Origin: Isotricha intestinalis | Taxonomy: Eukaryota > Ciliophora > Litostomatea > Vestibuliferida > Isotrichidae | NCBI GenBank assembly: GCA_023807065.1 | Contig: JAJJLU010003984.1 | Span: forward strand, 1 to 21,543 | Length of the DNA stretch: 21,543 nt | Direction: 5' to 3' | Part shown: positions 7,048 through 16,284 of the stretch, one piece after another | Position numbering within the stretch: position 1 is the first letter of the stretch | Layout of the letters: each line of letters starts with the position of its first letter | The notes under the pieces: generated by a model | Databases searched by the model: none | The model's input: only the letters and a program-made list of their open reading frames with translations | Told to the model about the DNA's origin: nothing | Translations under genes and position numbers: made by a program

Positions 7048-9417
7048 ATGGAAGGTGATGTTTCATTAAAAGTAAATCAAAATAAAACTTTTAAATTAAT
7101 AACAAGTACATCCCAAATAGAGAAGTATATAATAGACTTAGCTGAAAAAGTTAAATCAAAAACAAAAGAATTATCAGAATTTAATCCTTTAAAAAAAATA
7201 GAAGCAGATTTATTAATTGAATTTGATAATCAAACATATGAAGCAATATATTATATATTATCAAAATCAATAAGAACAAAAAATGAAATATTAATTATGA
7301 AGGTTTATTTATCTTCAATAAAAAAGTTATTATCAACAATAAATCTTATACAAGGAATTGATCAAATTTTATTTTATTTATCTAATTCATTAAGATCTGA
7401 AAAAAAACAAGAAAATTCAATTATTTATAGATATGGAGAAAAAGGAAATAGATGTTATATTCTTATTATTGGAAATATATCAGTTTTAGAACCAAAAGAA
7501 AATAAAGTTAATTGTACTTTTCTTATGTATTTTAAACATTTAATTTTATTGAATTCAATTAATGAAATAGAAATTTTAAGGAAAACAATAAATAAAAATA
7601 AAAATATTTTCCATATTACTGAAGAGGAAATAATTAGAACAATAAATTATATTAAAAAATCTCTTTTGAAAAAAACACCTTTTCATCAAATGAAAATATT
7701 AAATTTTAAAATAGGAGAAATAACTGAAATAATAGAATATTATATTTATATAAATGAAAATATTGTAAATAGAAACATAAAAAATGTTTGTTCTGTTGAA
7801 GATTATATAAATTATACATATTTATTTAATAATAAAAAAAGAAATGAAAATGAACATGATGAATTATTAACAATATATTCTTATTATGAAGTTGAAAAAA
7901 AAAGTCAAGGAGATATTTTTGGAGAAGAAATTATATTAATTAAAGATAGAAAAATAACAAGAAATTCAACTGTGATATGTATTGATGAATGTTTTTTAGG
8001 AATTATATCAAGAGAAGTTTATAAAAATTGTATATTAGACGTTGAAAAAAAGAAAAGAAGAGAAAATTTATTTTTTATTCATTCTTTTTCACTATTTAAT
8101 AAAATTGATTGGGAAATTTTTTTAAAAATATTTAATTATTTTAAAATAGATATTATAAATCATGGAGAATCAATAATTAAACAATATAGTTATATTGATA
8201 GAGTATTTTTTATTAAAGAAGGAATATTTCAAATAAATTCAAATATTTGTGCAAATGAATTAGGAAAAATTTTAAAAGAAAAAAGAAAAATGATATTTAA
8301 ACCAACAAATAACTTTATTCATTTAGAAAAAAAAAATTATAAAATATCAATAATTCAAAATAAAGATATTTTAGGTTTAAAAGATATATATTTTGAAAAT
8401 AAATATTATGTAGAAGCAATTTGTGTTTCTCCTGAAGCAATAGTTTTTTCAATTAGTCATAAAACTTTAATAGATATTTCTGAAAAAATTCCTGAATTAA
8501 AAAGAAAATTAGAAAGTGAAATTAAATTTAGAGAAAAATTAATAACTGATAGATTAATAGAAATATATAAAAATACAGAAAAAACTCATGGAGAAGAAAT
8601 TAAAAGAAAGAAAATAGAAAAAAAAAATAATCTTACTCCAAAAGAAATTATATTTAAAGATATTTTGAAAAAACCAGAAATTGGAAAAAAAAATAGATTA
8701 AATAGTTCTAAAACAAGATTTATTTTTAAGGAAAAAATTATTTCTTCAATAAATTTATCTCCAATCAAAAAAGACAATGAAATAACAAATAATAAAAAAG
8801 CAAATATAAATTATAAAATAAAAAGAAATAAAATAAGACCAGTTTCATCATATGAAAAAAAAAATATAATTAAATTAAATATATTAAATCAATATTTATC
8901 AAATGAAGATTCAAATATAAAAAATAAAAAAAGAAATAATATAAATTCAACATCATCTTTTACATTTAAAGATTATATAAATACATCAACTAAAGTTTCA
9001 AATATACAAAAAAAAACTTTAGAAGATATTCCTTCTTTTAGATATACAAATAGATTAGATACTGGAATTTATTTAAAGTCAATTATTGGAAATGAATATG
9101 AAGAAAAAAAAGAAAATATAAATGAAATTCAATTTAGAAAATTATTATTAGATAATCAAAAAACCATTTTAAAAAAAAGGTTAGAAAGAGAAAGTCCTCT
9201 TGTTGATTTATTATATTATGATAATAAAATTATTGAAATGCAAAATATAAAAAAAAAAGAAAAAAGAAATTTTAAAAAAATTAAACAAAATTATAATGCT
9301 AGTTCTTATTTGTTAAATAGTTTAAATTTTAATAAATTTCTTAAAACGAATAGTAATGATAGTATTAATCTAGTTTATGGTTTAGAAAAACAAATAAATA
9401 ATAATACTATTGAGTAA
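7048..9417 (+). CDS. Cyclic-nucleotide-binding-domain protein 1 (split CNB plus degenerate CNB, basic tail)
   Basis: The protein has 789 residues. The frame is open from 7018 with TTG, but the first ATG is at 7048 in an A-rich leader, so I start there. The first CNB fold begins with YRYGEKGNRCYILIIGNISV (about 127-146). About 140 residues are then inserted before its phosphate-binding part GDIFGEEIILIKDRKITRNS (about 288-307), which keeps Gly-Glu and an Arg. A second CNB-like domain follows (about 340-500: VFFIKEGIFQIN, then ILGLKDIYFENKYYVEAICV) without the Arg, so it probably does not bind ligand. The last 290 residues are Lys/Asn-rich and probably disordered, with a short conserved-looking stretch (ESPLVDLLYYDNKIIEMQ). 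No kinase, channel or membrane segment is seen, so it may be a regulatory or scaffold protein sensing cAMP/cGMP (inferred). It is a paralogue of the 18397 gene and convergent with the coiled-coil gene. Confidence 0.8.
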   Translation: MEGDVSLKVNQNKTFKLITSTSQIEKYIIDLAEKVKSKTKELSEFNPLKKIEADLLIEFDNQTYEAIYYILSKSIRTKNEILIMKVYLSSIKKLLSTINLIQGIDQILFYLSNSLRSEKKQENSIIYRYGEKGNRCYILIIGNISVLEPKENKVNCTFLMYFKHLILLNSINEIEILRKTINKNKNIFHITEEEIIRTINYIKKSLLKKTPFHQMKILNFKIGEITEIIEYYIYINENIVNRNIKNVCSVEDYINYTYLFNNKKRNENEHDELLTIYSYYEVEKKSQGDIFGEEIILIKDRKITRNSTVICIDECFLGIISREVYKNCILDVEKKKRRENLFFIHSFSLFNKIDWEIFLKIFNYFKIDIINHGESIIKQYSYIDRVFFIKEGIFQINSNICANELGKILKEKRKMIFKPTNNFIHLEKKNYKISIIQNKDILGLKDIYFENKYYVEAICVSPEAIVFSISHKTLIDISEKIPELKRKLESEIKFREKLITDRLIEIYKNTEKTHGEEIKRKKIEKKNNLTPKEIIFKDILKKPEIGKKNRLNSSKTRFIFKEKIISSINLSPIKKDNEITNNKKANINYKIKRNKIRPVSSYEKKNIIKLNILNQYLSNEDSNIKNKKRNNINSTSSFTFKDYINTSTKVSNIQKKTLEDIPSFRYTNRLDTGIYLKSIIGNEYEEKKENINEIQFRKLLLDNQKTILKKRLERESPLVDLLYYDNKIIEMQNIKKKEKRNFKKIKQNYNASSYLLNSLNFNKFLKTNSNDSINLVYGLEKQINNNTIE

Positions 9418-9519
9418 TCTTTAATTTTTTTATTATTTGTTAATTTAACGTATTTTTAATTAATATAAATATAAATTTTTATTAGAGTAAAAATTGTTTT
9501 TAATTTATAAAATATTTAT
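9418..9519. terminator. Short 3' region of convergent CNB-1 and coiled-coil genes
   Basis: Only 102 bases separate the two TAA stops on opposite strands, so 3' ends may overlap. The stretch is almost all A/T and has no recognised motif. Confidence 0.3.
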
Positions 9520-11028
9520 TTATTCTTTTTTTTCTTCTTCTTTTTTCTCTTCTTCCTTTTTTTCTTCTTCTTCTTTTTTATTTTCATTTTCGTTTTCATT
9601 TTTAATTTTTTCTTCTTCTTCTTTTTTAATTTTTTCTTCTTCTTCTTTTTTAATTTTTTCTTCTTCTTCTTTTTTAATTTTATCTTCTTCTTCTTTTTTT
9701 TTTCTTTCTTCCTCTTCTTTTTTTTCTTTTTCTTCTCTTTCTTCTCTTTCTTTAACAACTCTATTTTCCAAAGTTTGCAAAGCTTGAAAAGTATGTTTAT
9801 GATTAATTCTTTCTTTATTATATTCTCTCATAAAAAATTCTAATTCTTCATTCATCATAACAATACTTTCAATTTTTTCTTCGATAATCATTTGTAATTT
9901 CTTAATTTGAGCTTGTAATTCAATTTCAGTTCTTTTATGTTTTTCTGTATCATCTTTATATTTTAATATAATTTCTTCTAATTCTTGAACTTTTAAAATT
10001 AATTCTTCTTGTTTATCTCTTTCAATAGCAAATTGAATATTTTTTTCATGTAAATCTTTATTATATGCAAATCTCATTTGATCATTTTGTCTTTTTTTCT
10101 CTTCTACTAATTGTTCTGTTTCTTTATATTTATTATAATATTCTTTATTTTTATCTAATAAAGTTGTTAAGTCTTTTATTTCTTCTTCTAAATTATATAT
10201 TGATAATAAATGACTGTTTTCTTTTTGATAATATTTATGCTTCATTTCATCTATTGTTGCTTCTTTTGCTTTTTTAACATATAATTTTGATGATACATCA
10301 TATCTATTTAAATATGCATTTAATTCATCTAATTCTTTTGTTTTTGATGTTAGTTTTAAATCTTGTTCATATGATTTTTGAAATAATTTTGAATTTTGTT
10401 CTTTTTCATTTTTTAATTCATTCACTAAAAAATTACAAAATTTATTTATGTTTGAATTATAATCATATAAGAAACATATAATATTCTTTATCATATTATT
10501 ATTTCCTTTTTCTTCTTTATTTTCAAAGTTTTTATCATCGAAAAACATTCTAGATTGAGTTTCAATATTTTTATGTAATTTAATATATAATTCATCAAAA
10601 TTTCTTCTTTTTTCTTCTCGAATAATATTATTATATTTTTTCAACTTATTAAAATTTTCTGCATTTTGAGCATATTTTAAAATATAATTGGTTTTAAATT
10701 CTAAATCATTAGTATTATTAATATCTTGAGAATAAGAAATTGGAATTAAATTTTTATTTTTTTGAACGATAAAAGGTTTACTTATATCTAATTTTGATTT
10801 ACCTACTGAAGTTAAAGGAAATTCAGTAGCTTTAATTATTAATTTTCTTCTTGGTTTATATTCTAATTGAGTTTCTGTGTTAATATAATTTTGAGGTTTT
10901 ATTATATTTGATGATTGAGTTGTTGATATTTTTTGAATTGGAGATTGTAATGATAATGAACGATTTGCTCTTATTGGGTTTATTTTTAAATATGATTGCA
11001 ATATTGCTTCTTTACTTTCTTCTTCCAT
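9520..11028 (-). CDS. Coiled-coil protein with Lys/Glu tandem-repeat tail
   Basis: I do not recognise a named family. The 502 residues start with a Ser/Pro/Asn-rich region (1-125). A conserved-looking segment follows, with ILKYAQNAENFNKLKKYNNI (115-134) and RNFDELYIKLHKNIETQSRM. A long predicted coiled coil covers about 190-435, with heptad-like stretches (for example NLEEEIKDLTTLLDKNKEYY and QELEEIILKYKDDTEKHKR). The last 75 residues are almost only Lys and Glu, built of four IKKEEEEK units and then shorter KKEEE units. Coiled-coil proteins of this shape are common in the ciliary axoneme and basal body, and the MOK gene nearby shows that cilia are likely, but a ciliary role is only a guess. 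Start ATG at 11028. The tail length may vary between copies or strains because the DNA repeats. Confidence 0.75.
   Translation of the reverse strand: MEEESKEAILQSYLKINPIRANRSLSLQSPIQKISTTQSSNIIKPQNYINTETQLEYKPRRKLIIKATEFPLTSVGKSKLDISKPFIVQKNKNLIPISYSQDINNTNDLEFKTNYILKYAQNAENFNKLKKYNNIIREEKRRNFDELYIKLHKNIETQSRMFFDDKNFENKEEKGNNNMIKNIICFLYDYNSNINKFCNFLVNELKNEKEQNSKLFQKSYEQDLKLTSKTKELDELNAYLNRYDVSSKLYVKKAKEATIDEMKHKYYQKENSHLLSIYNLEEEIKDLTTLLDKNKEYYNKYKETEQLVEEKKRQNDQMRFAYNKDLHEKNIQFAIERDKQEELILKVQELEEIILKYKDDTEKHKRTEIELQAQIKKLQMIIEEKIESIVMMNEELEFFMREYNKERINHKHTFQALQTLENRVVKEREEREEKEKKEEEERKKKEEEDKIKKEEEEKIKKEEEEKIKKEEEEKIKNENENENKKEEEEKKEEEKKEEEKKE
9600..9699. repeat. 24-nt coding tandem repeat, four copies
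   Basis: The unit begins TAATTTTTTCTTCTTCTTC on the plus strand, with starts at 9603, 9627, 9651 and 9675. Copies are nearly identical, the last having one A for T change. It encodes the IKKEEEEK units in the tail of the coiled-coil protein. TTC-rich sequence continues on both sides (about 9523-9750). Confidence 0.9.
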
Positions 11029-11451
11029 TTTTTTTATTTTTTTTATTGTTTTTTAAAAGTAGTAATTTACTTGAAGTTATATTTTAAATTAATTAATTTA
11101 TAATATATATTTAAAAAATTCTTTCATAAATAATAAAAAGCCTATATTATAATATGTATATATTTGTTCATATATATTTAATATTTCATATAGAAAAAAT
11201 ATTGAAATAATAAATTATTGATTATATCTTCATTAATTAAAGGAAATATTCCAATTAGTAAATGTCCTTTTATTCATTTAATGATTGAATTCAATTAATT
11301 ATATTGAATTGTTTTTTTTACATGGATTTTTAACTAAAAAAAATTTATACAAACTGTTTATTTTAAAATAAGATTAAAATTTTGTACAATCAAACTACAT
11401 TCCTATTTAATAATACAAAAACTATTTAATATTAAAAATACTTATAAAAAT
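11029..11451. other. Intergenic: coiled-coil gene upstream region and PKG 3' flank
   Basis: These 423 bases lie between two minus-strand genes. The right end is the PKG 3' flank and the left end the coiled-coil gene leader. In the middle a short plus-strand frame (about 11209-11298) looks protein-like (ISSLIKGNIPISKCPFIHLM) but has no start and is too short to call. A 12-bp palindrome ATTGAATTCAAT at 11284-11295 and a repeated ATTGAATT at 11303-11310 form an inverted repeat. No known element is recognised. Confidence 0.4.
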
Positions 11452-14400
11452 TTAAAAATCATCAAACCAATTTTCAGGAACATCAGTTAAATCAATTTTA
11501 TTTTTATTTCCTGTTTTCAAAGTAACAGTAATTTTAGAATCACCTTCATTATTCATAAAATTTACAAAAGGTGTATTAATATTATTTAAATTACTATCAT
11601 TACTTCTTTGATCTTTACTAGGAACAAAAGGAGGTTTAATTTTATAATGTAATAAAGCTTCCCAATCGATTTCTTTAAAAAAAATATGTCCTTTAATATT
11701 TTTAAATTCAGTATATTTATTTCTCATATTTTCATTCTTATCTAAAAGAACATTAATTAAAGAATTAATTTCAGGATTTTTATTATCTGGGAAAGTAACT
11801 TCTTTTTCAATAATTTCTTTATAAGTATCAATTATTTCATAAGTATTATTTCCGAAAGGTAAAATACCATAATATATATAATATATAGTAACTCCAATAG
11901 ACCAATAATCACAACCAAAAGAATAACCTTTTCCTAATAAAATTTCAGGAGGAATATAATTTGGAGTTCCAATTATTGTTTTTGTTTTCTCATTTTCTTC
12001 TAAAATTTTAGCAGTTCCAAAATCAATTATTTTTATATATCCTCTTTTATCTAACATTATATTTGAAGGCTTTATATCTCTATGTATTATTCTCTTTTTA
12101 TGAAGGTAATCTACTGCTAATAAAAGAGATGCTCCATAAAATTTAGATTCATATAAATTTCTCTTCATTTTTCTTTGATTTAAATATTCCTCTAAATTCA
12201 TTCCTTGAATATATTCCATTAAGAAAAATATCCAATTTTCATTTTTTAATGTTGTTATTAATTTCAATAAGAAAGGATGATCTATTGAAATTAAAGTTTT
12301 TTTTTCCAATAATATATATTTAACACCAAATTTTTGTCTTTCTGCAAAAGCTTTTGAAATTACTTTAATTGAATAAAAAAATATTTCATTATGAACTAAA
12401 CAAACATTACCGAATCTACCTCTTCCTAAATAAGATAAATAATATAAATCATTTAAAGAAATATTATTTTCTTCATGACATAATTTCTCTCTTATATATT
12501 CATTAATGGAATTCTCAGATAATAATTCCATGAAATAATCTTTTTCAATAATATATATTGTAACTTCTTCTGAAATACAAATATAATTATATATTGATTT
12601 TTGTTCATTTAAAATAAAAAATTCTCCAAATGAATTTCCTTTTTCTAATATTTTTTTTAAAGTTTTTGTTGAATTATATACTCCAATAGTACCATCATCT
12701 ATTAAGTAAATTTTTTCACAATTTTCTCCTAATTCTTGAATAATATCATTTTTTTTATAATTTTTAACTTCAATATGTTTAACTATATCAATTCCTTGTT
12801 CAATTTCTATATTTTGAAAAATTTGAAAATGATTCAAAACATTATAAAAAATATTAATTGATTTAAAATGTAATTGCTTTTTTTCTAAAAATTTCTCAAA
12901 AAAATCAATTGTAGTTTCAAAAACAATTGAATCTTCAATTGCCATAATTTCTTCTTCAAATTCAGCAAAAGAAAATAAATTTTTTCCATTACATAATAAT
13001 TTAGCTTTTTCTTCTTTTGATTTATTTTTATATCCTGATAATTTCCCATCTAATAATATTATACATTTATTTTCTGATGAAATTCCCTTTGGAAAGATTA
13101 AAGTATTTTGTTTATGATTCATTTTAATAAAAAATTCATGAACACTATCATTAGGAATATTACAATAATTTTTTAGTTTTTTAAGTATATAATCTCCATT
13201 TATTGAATATAAAATACAACTATTATATAAATAATTTTTATAATTTAATCCAAAACATTCAATTAATATTTTCTCATTTAAAAATAAAAATTCATTATAT
13301 TTTGAATTACAAATAAAAGTTGTATAATCTTGATTATTTTGAGCTATTGAAGTATTTGCTCTTTTTAAATTATTTTTAAATAATATTTGATTTAAACCAT
13401 AACTACTTTTTTCACAAATTAATTCTTGGATACTATTTTTATTTTTTGATTTTTTAATTAAATTTACATTCCCTTTAGAAATAAAAAATATTTTTTCACA
13501 ATAAAAAGAAGTTAACATATTAATATTATAATCTTTTAAAGAAACTTCATTTTTATCATCATTTATAACTTTAATATTACTTAATTGAATGAAGCATTTT
13601 TTTTCACTATCACTTATTCCTTGAAAAATAGTTTCTTTTTCAAAAAAAGAATCACAAATATCTTTTTTATTATTCTCTTCTTCTTCATTATATTCTTTTT
13701 TTAAATCATAAAACTCTTTTTCAAAAATATATAATTCAACATTAGATTGAGTAATAGCAGAATATCTTCTTCTAATAGATTTTTTAATTAAACCCATTTC
13801 CCCAAAAGATAAATATTCAGTAATTAAAAATTTAGAAGTTTTATTATCAAATAATTTAACTTTTCCTTTTTTTAAAACATAAAATGAATTAGCTTCTTCA
13901 CCTTCATTAAATATTATCATATTTTCATCTAATTGAAGTCTTGTTGAATTTTCTACTAATTCACTTATTGTTTCTTCACTAAAATTTTCAAATAAAAAAT
14001 GATTTTTTAATAATTTTATTAAATTTTTATCATCTTCAGCAGTAAATTTATTTGTTATTGGATTTTCTTCCATTAAAATATATTTATCTTCTTCATCTTC
14101 TTCTTCTTCTTCTATTTCATCCATTACTTTATTATCTTTTCCTTTTAATTCTGTTTTACTTTTATTTAAACCTATATTATTATTTTTATTATTTTTTTTC
14201 ACATTTGAATTGTTAACTTCATTAAAATTATTCATTTGATTATTATTTGAAAAAGTAGATAATTGATTTGTTAATTTATTTATTTTTGTTTTATTATTTG
14301 TTGTTATATTATTTATTGTTATTATTGAATTTCCTTTTGTATTAAATTTAAAATTCCCTAAACGAGAACTTGATTTTGTTCTTAAAAAATATTCTGTTGA

Positions 14401-14583
14401 CATTGTTGAATGATTTGTTTCTGGTATATTCTTATTATTTGATTTAAGTTTAATTACTGTTTTTCCTTTTTTTTTTTTTAAAAATAATTTTTGTTTAATT
14501 ATTTCTTTATTTGGTTCATTTTCAGAAACGTCTATATCATTATTTTCTTTTGGGTGGTAATTATAAGTAATGCATATACCCAT
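11452..14583 (-). CDS. cGMP-dependent-type protein kinase (PKG-like) with four N-terminal CNB domains
   Basis: The 1043 residues follow the alveolate PKG plan of four CNB domains and then an AGC kinase. The start MGICIT carries Gly2 with Thr6 for myristoylation and Cys4 for palmitoylation, as in the membrane form of Toxoplasma PKG. Residues 10-185 are Asn-rich with an acidic run. CNB-A (about 188-295) keeps FGEMGL and a following Arg cluster. CNB-B (about 310-440) has SYGLNQILFKNNLKRANTSI without the Glu. CNB-C (about 465-570) has no recognisable binding motif. CNB-D (about 582-690) has FGEFFILNEQKS with the Arg missing. The kinase (about 713-972) has GRGRFGNV (720-727), Lys740, Glu760, IHRDIKPSN (833-841), DFG (854-856) and activation Thr869 before GTPNYIPPE (PPE replaces APE). 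All catalytic residues are present. The C-terminal tail is AGC-like. No intron is seen. Response to cGMP rather than cAMP is inferred from the layout only. Confidence 0.9.
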   Translation of the reverse strand: MGICITYNYHPKENNDIDVSENEPNKEIIKQKLFLKKKKGKTVIKLKSNNKNIPETNHSTMSTEYFLRTKSSSRLGNFKFNTKGNSIITINNITTNNKTKINKLTNQLSTFSNNNQMNNFNEVNNSNVKKNNKNNNIGLNKSKTELKGKDNKVMDEIEEEEEDEEDKYILMEENPITNKFTAEDDKNLIKLLKNHFLFENFSEETISELVENSTRLQLDENMIIFNEGEEANSFYVLKKGKVKLFDNKTSKFLITEYLSFGEMGLIKKSIRRRYSAITQSNVELYIFEKEFYDLKKEYNEEEENNKKDICDSFFEKETIFQGISDSEKKCFIQLSNIKVINDDKNEVSLKDYNINMLTSFYCEKIFFISKGNVNLIKKSKNKNSIQELICEKSSYGLNQILFKNNLKRANTSIAQNNQDYTTFICNSKYNEFLFLNEKILIECFGLNYKNYLYNSCILYSINGDYILKKLKNYCNIPNDSVHEFFIKMNHKQNTLIFPKGISSENKCIILLDGKLSGYKNKSKEEKAKLLCNGKNLFSFAEFEEEIMAIEDSIVFETTIDFFEKFLEKKQLHFKSINIFYNVLNHFQIFQNIEIEQGIDIVKHIEVKNYKKNDIIQELGENCEKIYLIDDGTIGVYNSTKTLKKILEKGNSFGEFFILNEQKSIYNYICISEEVTIYIIEKDYFMELLSENSINEYIREKLCHEENNISLNDLYYLSYLGRGRFGNVCLVHNEIFFYSIKVISKAFAERQKFGVKYILLEKKTLISIDHPFLLKLITTLKNENWIFFLMEYIQGMNLEEYLNQRKMKRNLYESKFYGASLLLAVDYLHKKRIIHRDIKPSNIMLDKRGYIKIIDFGTAKILEENEKTKTIIGTPNYIPPEILLGKGYSFGCDYWSIGVTIYYIYYGILPFGNNTYEIIDTYKEIIEKEVTFPDNKNPEINSLINVLLDKNENMRNKYTEFKNIKGHIFFKEIDWEALLHYKIKPPFVPSKDQRSNDSNLNNINTPFVNFMNNEGDSKITVTLKTGNKNKIDLTDVPENWFDDF

Positions 14584-14767
14584 TTCTAATAATTTATAAT
14601 TATAAATATTTTTAACATAATAATTTAATTGTTTTCCACAGCTAAAATAAAAATTGTCAAATTAAGACTTTTCATTAATAATTAATTGAAAAAAATTCAT
14701 AAATAATTTTCAAATAATATTTCTTAAAATTCTTAAAAAATTTTAATAATTTATTATTCTAAAAAAA
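14584..14767. promoter_or_regulatory. Divergent promoter region between PKG and acylphosphatase
   Basis: These 184 bases lie between two divergent starts. They hold a perfect 16-bp palindrome ATTTATAATTATAAAT at 14592-14607, nine bases upstream of the PKG start codon, and an A-rich leader before the acylphosphatase ATG at 14768. No known factor site is recognised. Confidence 0.4.
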
Positions 14768-15049
14768 ATGAATGTTATAAGAAAGTATATGAAATTTTTT
14801 GGAAATGTTCAAGGAGTTGGATTCAGATATAGAGCTCAAAAAAGTGCTTCTCTATATGATGTTACTGGATGGGTAAGAAATAATTATGATGGAAGTGTAG
14901 AAATGGAAGCTCAAGGCACAGAAGAACAAATTGATAAAATGATTGAACTAATTAAACAAGGAAGTTTTATTCAAATTGATGAAATTGAAGAAGAAACTAT
15001 ACCTTTAAGAGATGATGAATCTGGATTTAATATTAAAGATTATTATTAA
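14768..15049 (+). CDS. Acylphosphatase
   Basis: This small enzyme hydrolyses the carboxyl-phosphate bond of acylphosphates such as 1,3-bisphosphoglycerate, in the cytosol. The 93 residues form the complete family fold. The signature FFGNVQGVGFRYRAQ covers 10-24 with catalytic Arg20. The second signature GWVRNNYDGSVEMEAQG covers 34-50, with catalytic Asn38. Length matches the usual 90-100. The start at the first ATG gives the normal spacing to the signature. The protein looks closer to bacterial acylphosphatases (MNVIRKYMKF opening, GTEEQIDKMIELIKQG segment) than to animal ones, which makes bacterial origin possible but unproven. It has no intron. It is divergent from the PKG gene and head-to-tail with BRX1. 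Confidence 0.93.
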   Translation: MNVIRKYMKFFGNVQGVGFRYRAQKSASLYDVTGWVRNNYDGSVEMEAQGTEEQIDKMIELIKQGSFIQIDEIEEETIPLRDDESGFNIKDYY

Positions 15050-15166
15050 AACACATAAAAAAATTTAATTGATATTATTATAATTAGAAAAAAAAAATAC
15101 ACTTTAAAAATATAACAAATAATATATTTAAATCAAAATATAAAAAAAAATCATTCCAAAAAAAAA

Positions 15167-16084
15167 ATGGAAAATGAAAAAGACTTAAAATTATTATCCA
15201 AAAAAACTTCTCATCCTGAAACTTCATTTTTCACTGATGAAGAAGGATTAAATAATTCCAATTACATAACATCTACATCAGAAAAATCAAAACAATGGAT
15301 AAACAAAACTCGAATATTAATAGTAGCATCTCGAGGAATATCTCATCAAGAGCGTCATTTAGTGAATAATTTAATATCATTAATACCTAATTCAAAAAAA
15401 GAATGTAAAATAGAAAATAATACTGCAAAAGAAGAATTAAATGAAATATGTTATAATCATTCATGTAAATTTTGTTTATATTTTGAACATAGAAAAAGAG
15501 AATTAATATTATGGATGTTTAAAAGTCCTGAAGGACCTTGTGTTAAATTTCAAGTTAATAATATTCATACTTTAAAAGAAATTAAATTAATGGGTAATTG
15601 CATTAAATATTCTAGACCTTTATTATCTTTTGATTCTAGTTTTAATAATCAATCTCATTTAAAGTTATTAAAAGAATTATTTTTTAATATTTTTAACTCT
15701 CCTAAGGGACATCCTAAAATTAAACCTTTTTATGATCATCAAATTTGCTTTTTTAATCTTAATAATCAAATTTTCTTTAGAAATTATCAAATTTTAAATG
15801 AAGCAAAAGAAAAATTCACTAATGATGATGTTGAAAATAAATTAAATTTATTAGAAATTGGACCTAGATTTTCTTTAACTTTAATTAGAATTTTTGATGG
15901 GGCTTTAGGAGGAAAAACTTTATATAAAAATATTTATTATTTAAGTCCTGGTGTTATTATGAAAAGAAAAAATGAAAATTATATAAAGAGGAAATTAAAG
16001 AATGAAGAAGAAAAAAGAGATTTAGATGATAAAATTAATAACATTAAAAAAGAAAAACAAAGATGGATGAAAGATGATGAATGA
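15167..16084 (+). CDS. BRX1: Brix-domain ribosome biogenesis protein BRX1
   Basis: BRX1 acts in the nucleolus in assembly of the large ribosomal subunit. The 305 residues contain a Brix domain from about 46 to 265: KTRILIVASRGISHQERHLV (47-66), then FEHRKRELILWMFKSPEGPC, and the late motif IGPRFSLTLIRIFDGALGGK followed by LYKNIYYLSP. This order and the GPRF motif are typical of BRX1 rather than RPF1, RPF2, IMP4 or SSF1. The N-terminal 45 residues are polar and variable, and the C-terminus is Lys/Glu-rich as in orthologues. It is the only gene here ending in TGA. An in-frame TAA follows four codons later, so readthrough would add only three residues beyond the TGA position. 5' codons favour A-ending forms and 3' codons T-ending ones. 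Confidence 0.93.
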   Translation: MENEKDLKLLSKKTSHPETSFFTDEEGLNNSNYITSTSEKSKQWINKTRILIVASRGISHQERHLVNNLISLIPNSKKECKIENNTAKEELNEICYNHSCKFCLYFEHRKRELILWMFKSPEGPCVKFQVNNIHTLKEIKLMGNCIKYSRPLLSFDSSFNNQSHLKLLKELFFNIFNSPKGHPKIKPFYDHQICFFNLNNQIFFRNYQILNEAKEKFTNDDVENKLNLLEIGPRFSLTLIRIFDGALGGKTLYKNIYYLSPGVIMKRKNENYIKRKLKNEEEKRDLDDKINNIKKEKQRWMKDDE

Positions 16085-16284
16085 TTAAATAAATAAATAT
16101 TTTAAATTGTTTATTTTTTTTTAAATTTTTGTTTTTTTGGAAAGTAATTTTTAAATAAATGATTTAAAAAATCTTTGTTTTGTTATATAAAAAAATTATT
16201 TATTTTTAATTCTTCAATAATAAAATTTATAAATTTATTCCCTTATAAAAAAATTAAAAATAACAAAAACAAAATTAAATAAAT
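16085..16284. terminator. Shared 3' region of convergent BRX1 and MOK genes
   Basis: These 200 bases of nearly pure A/T lie between the TGA of BRX1 and the TAA of the minus-strand MOK kinase. No motif beyond AATAAA-like strings is seen. Confidence 0.3.

Noticed and set aside
9494..9787. Plus-strand Ser/Phe-rich open frame
   Set aside because: It is the reverse reading of the Lys/Glu repeat tail of the coiled-coil gene.
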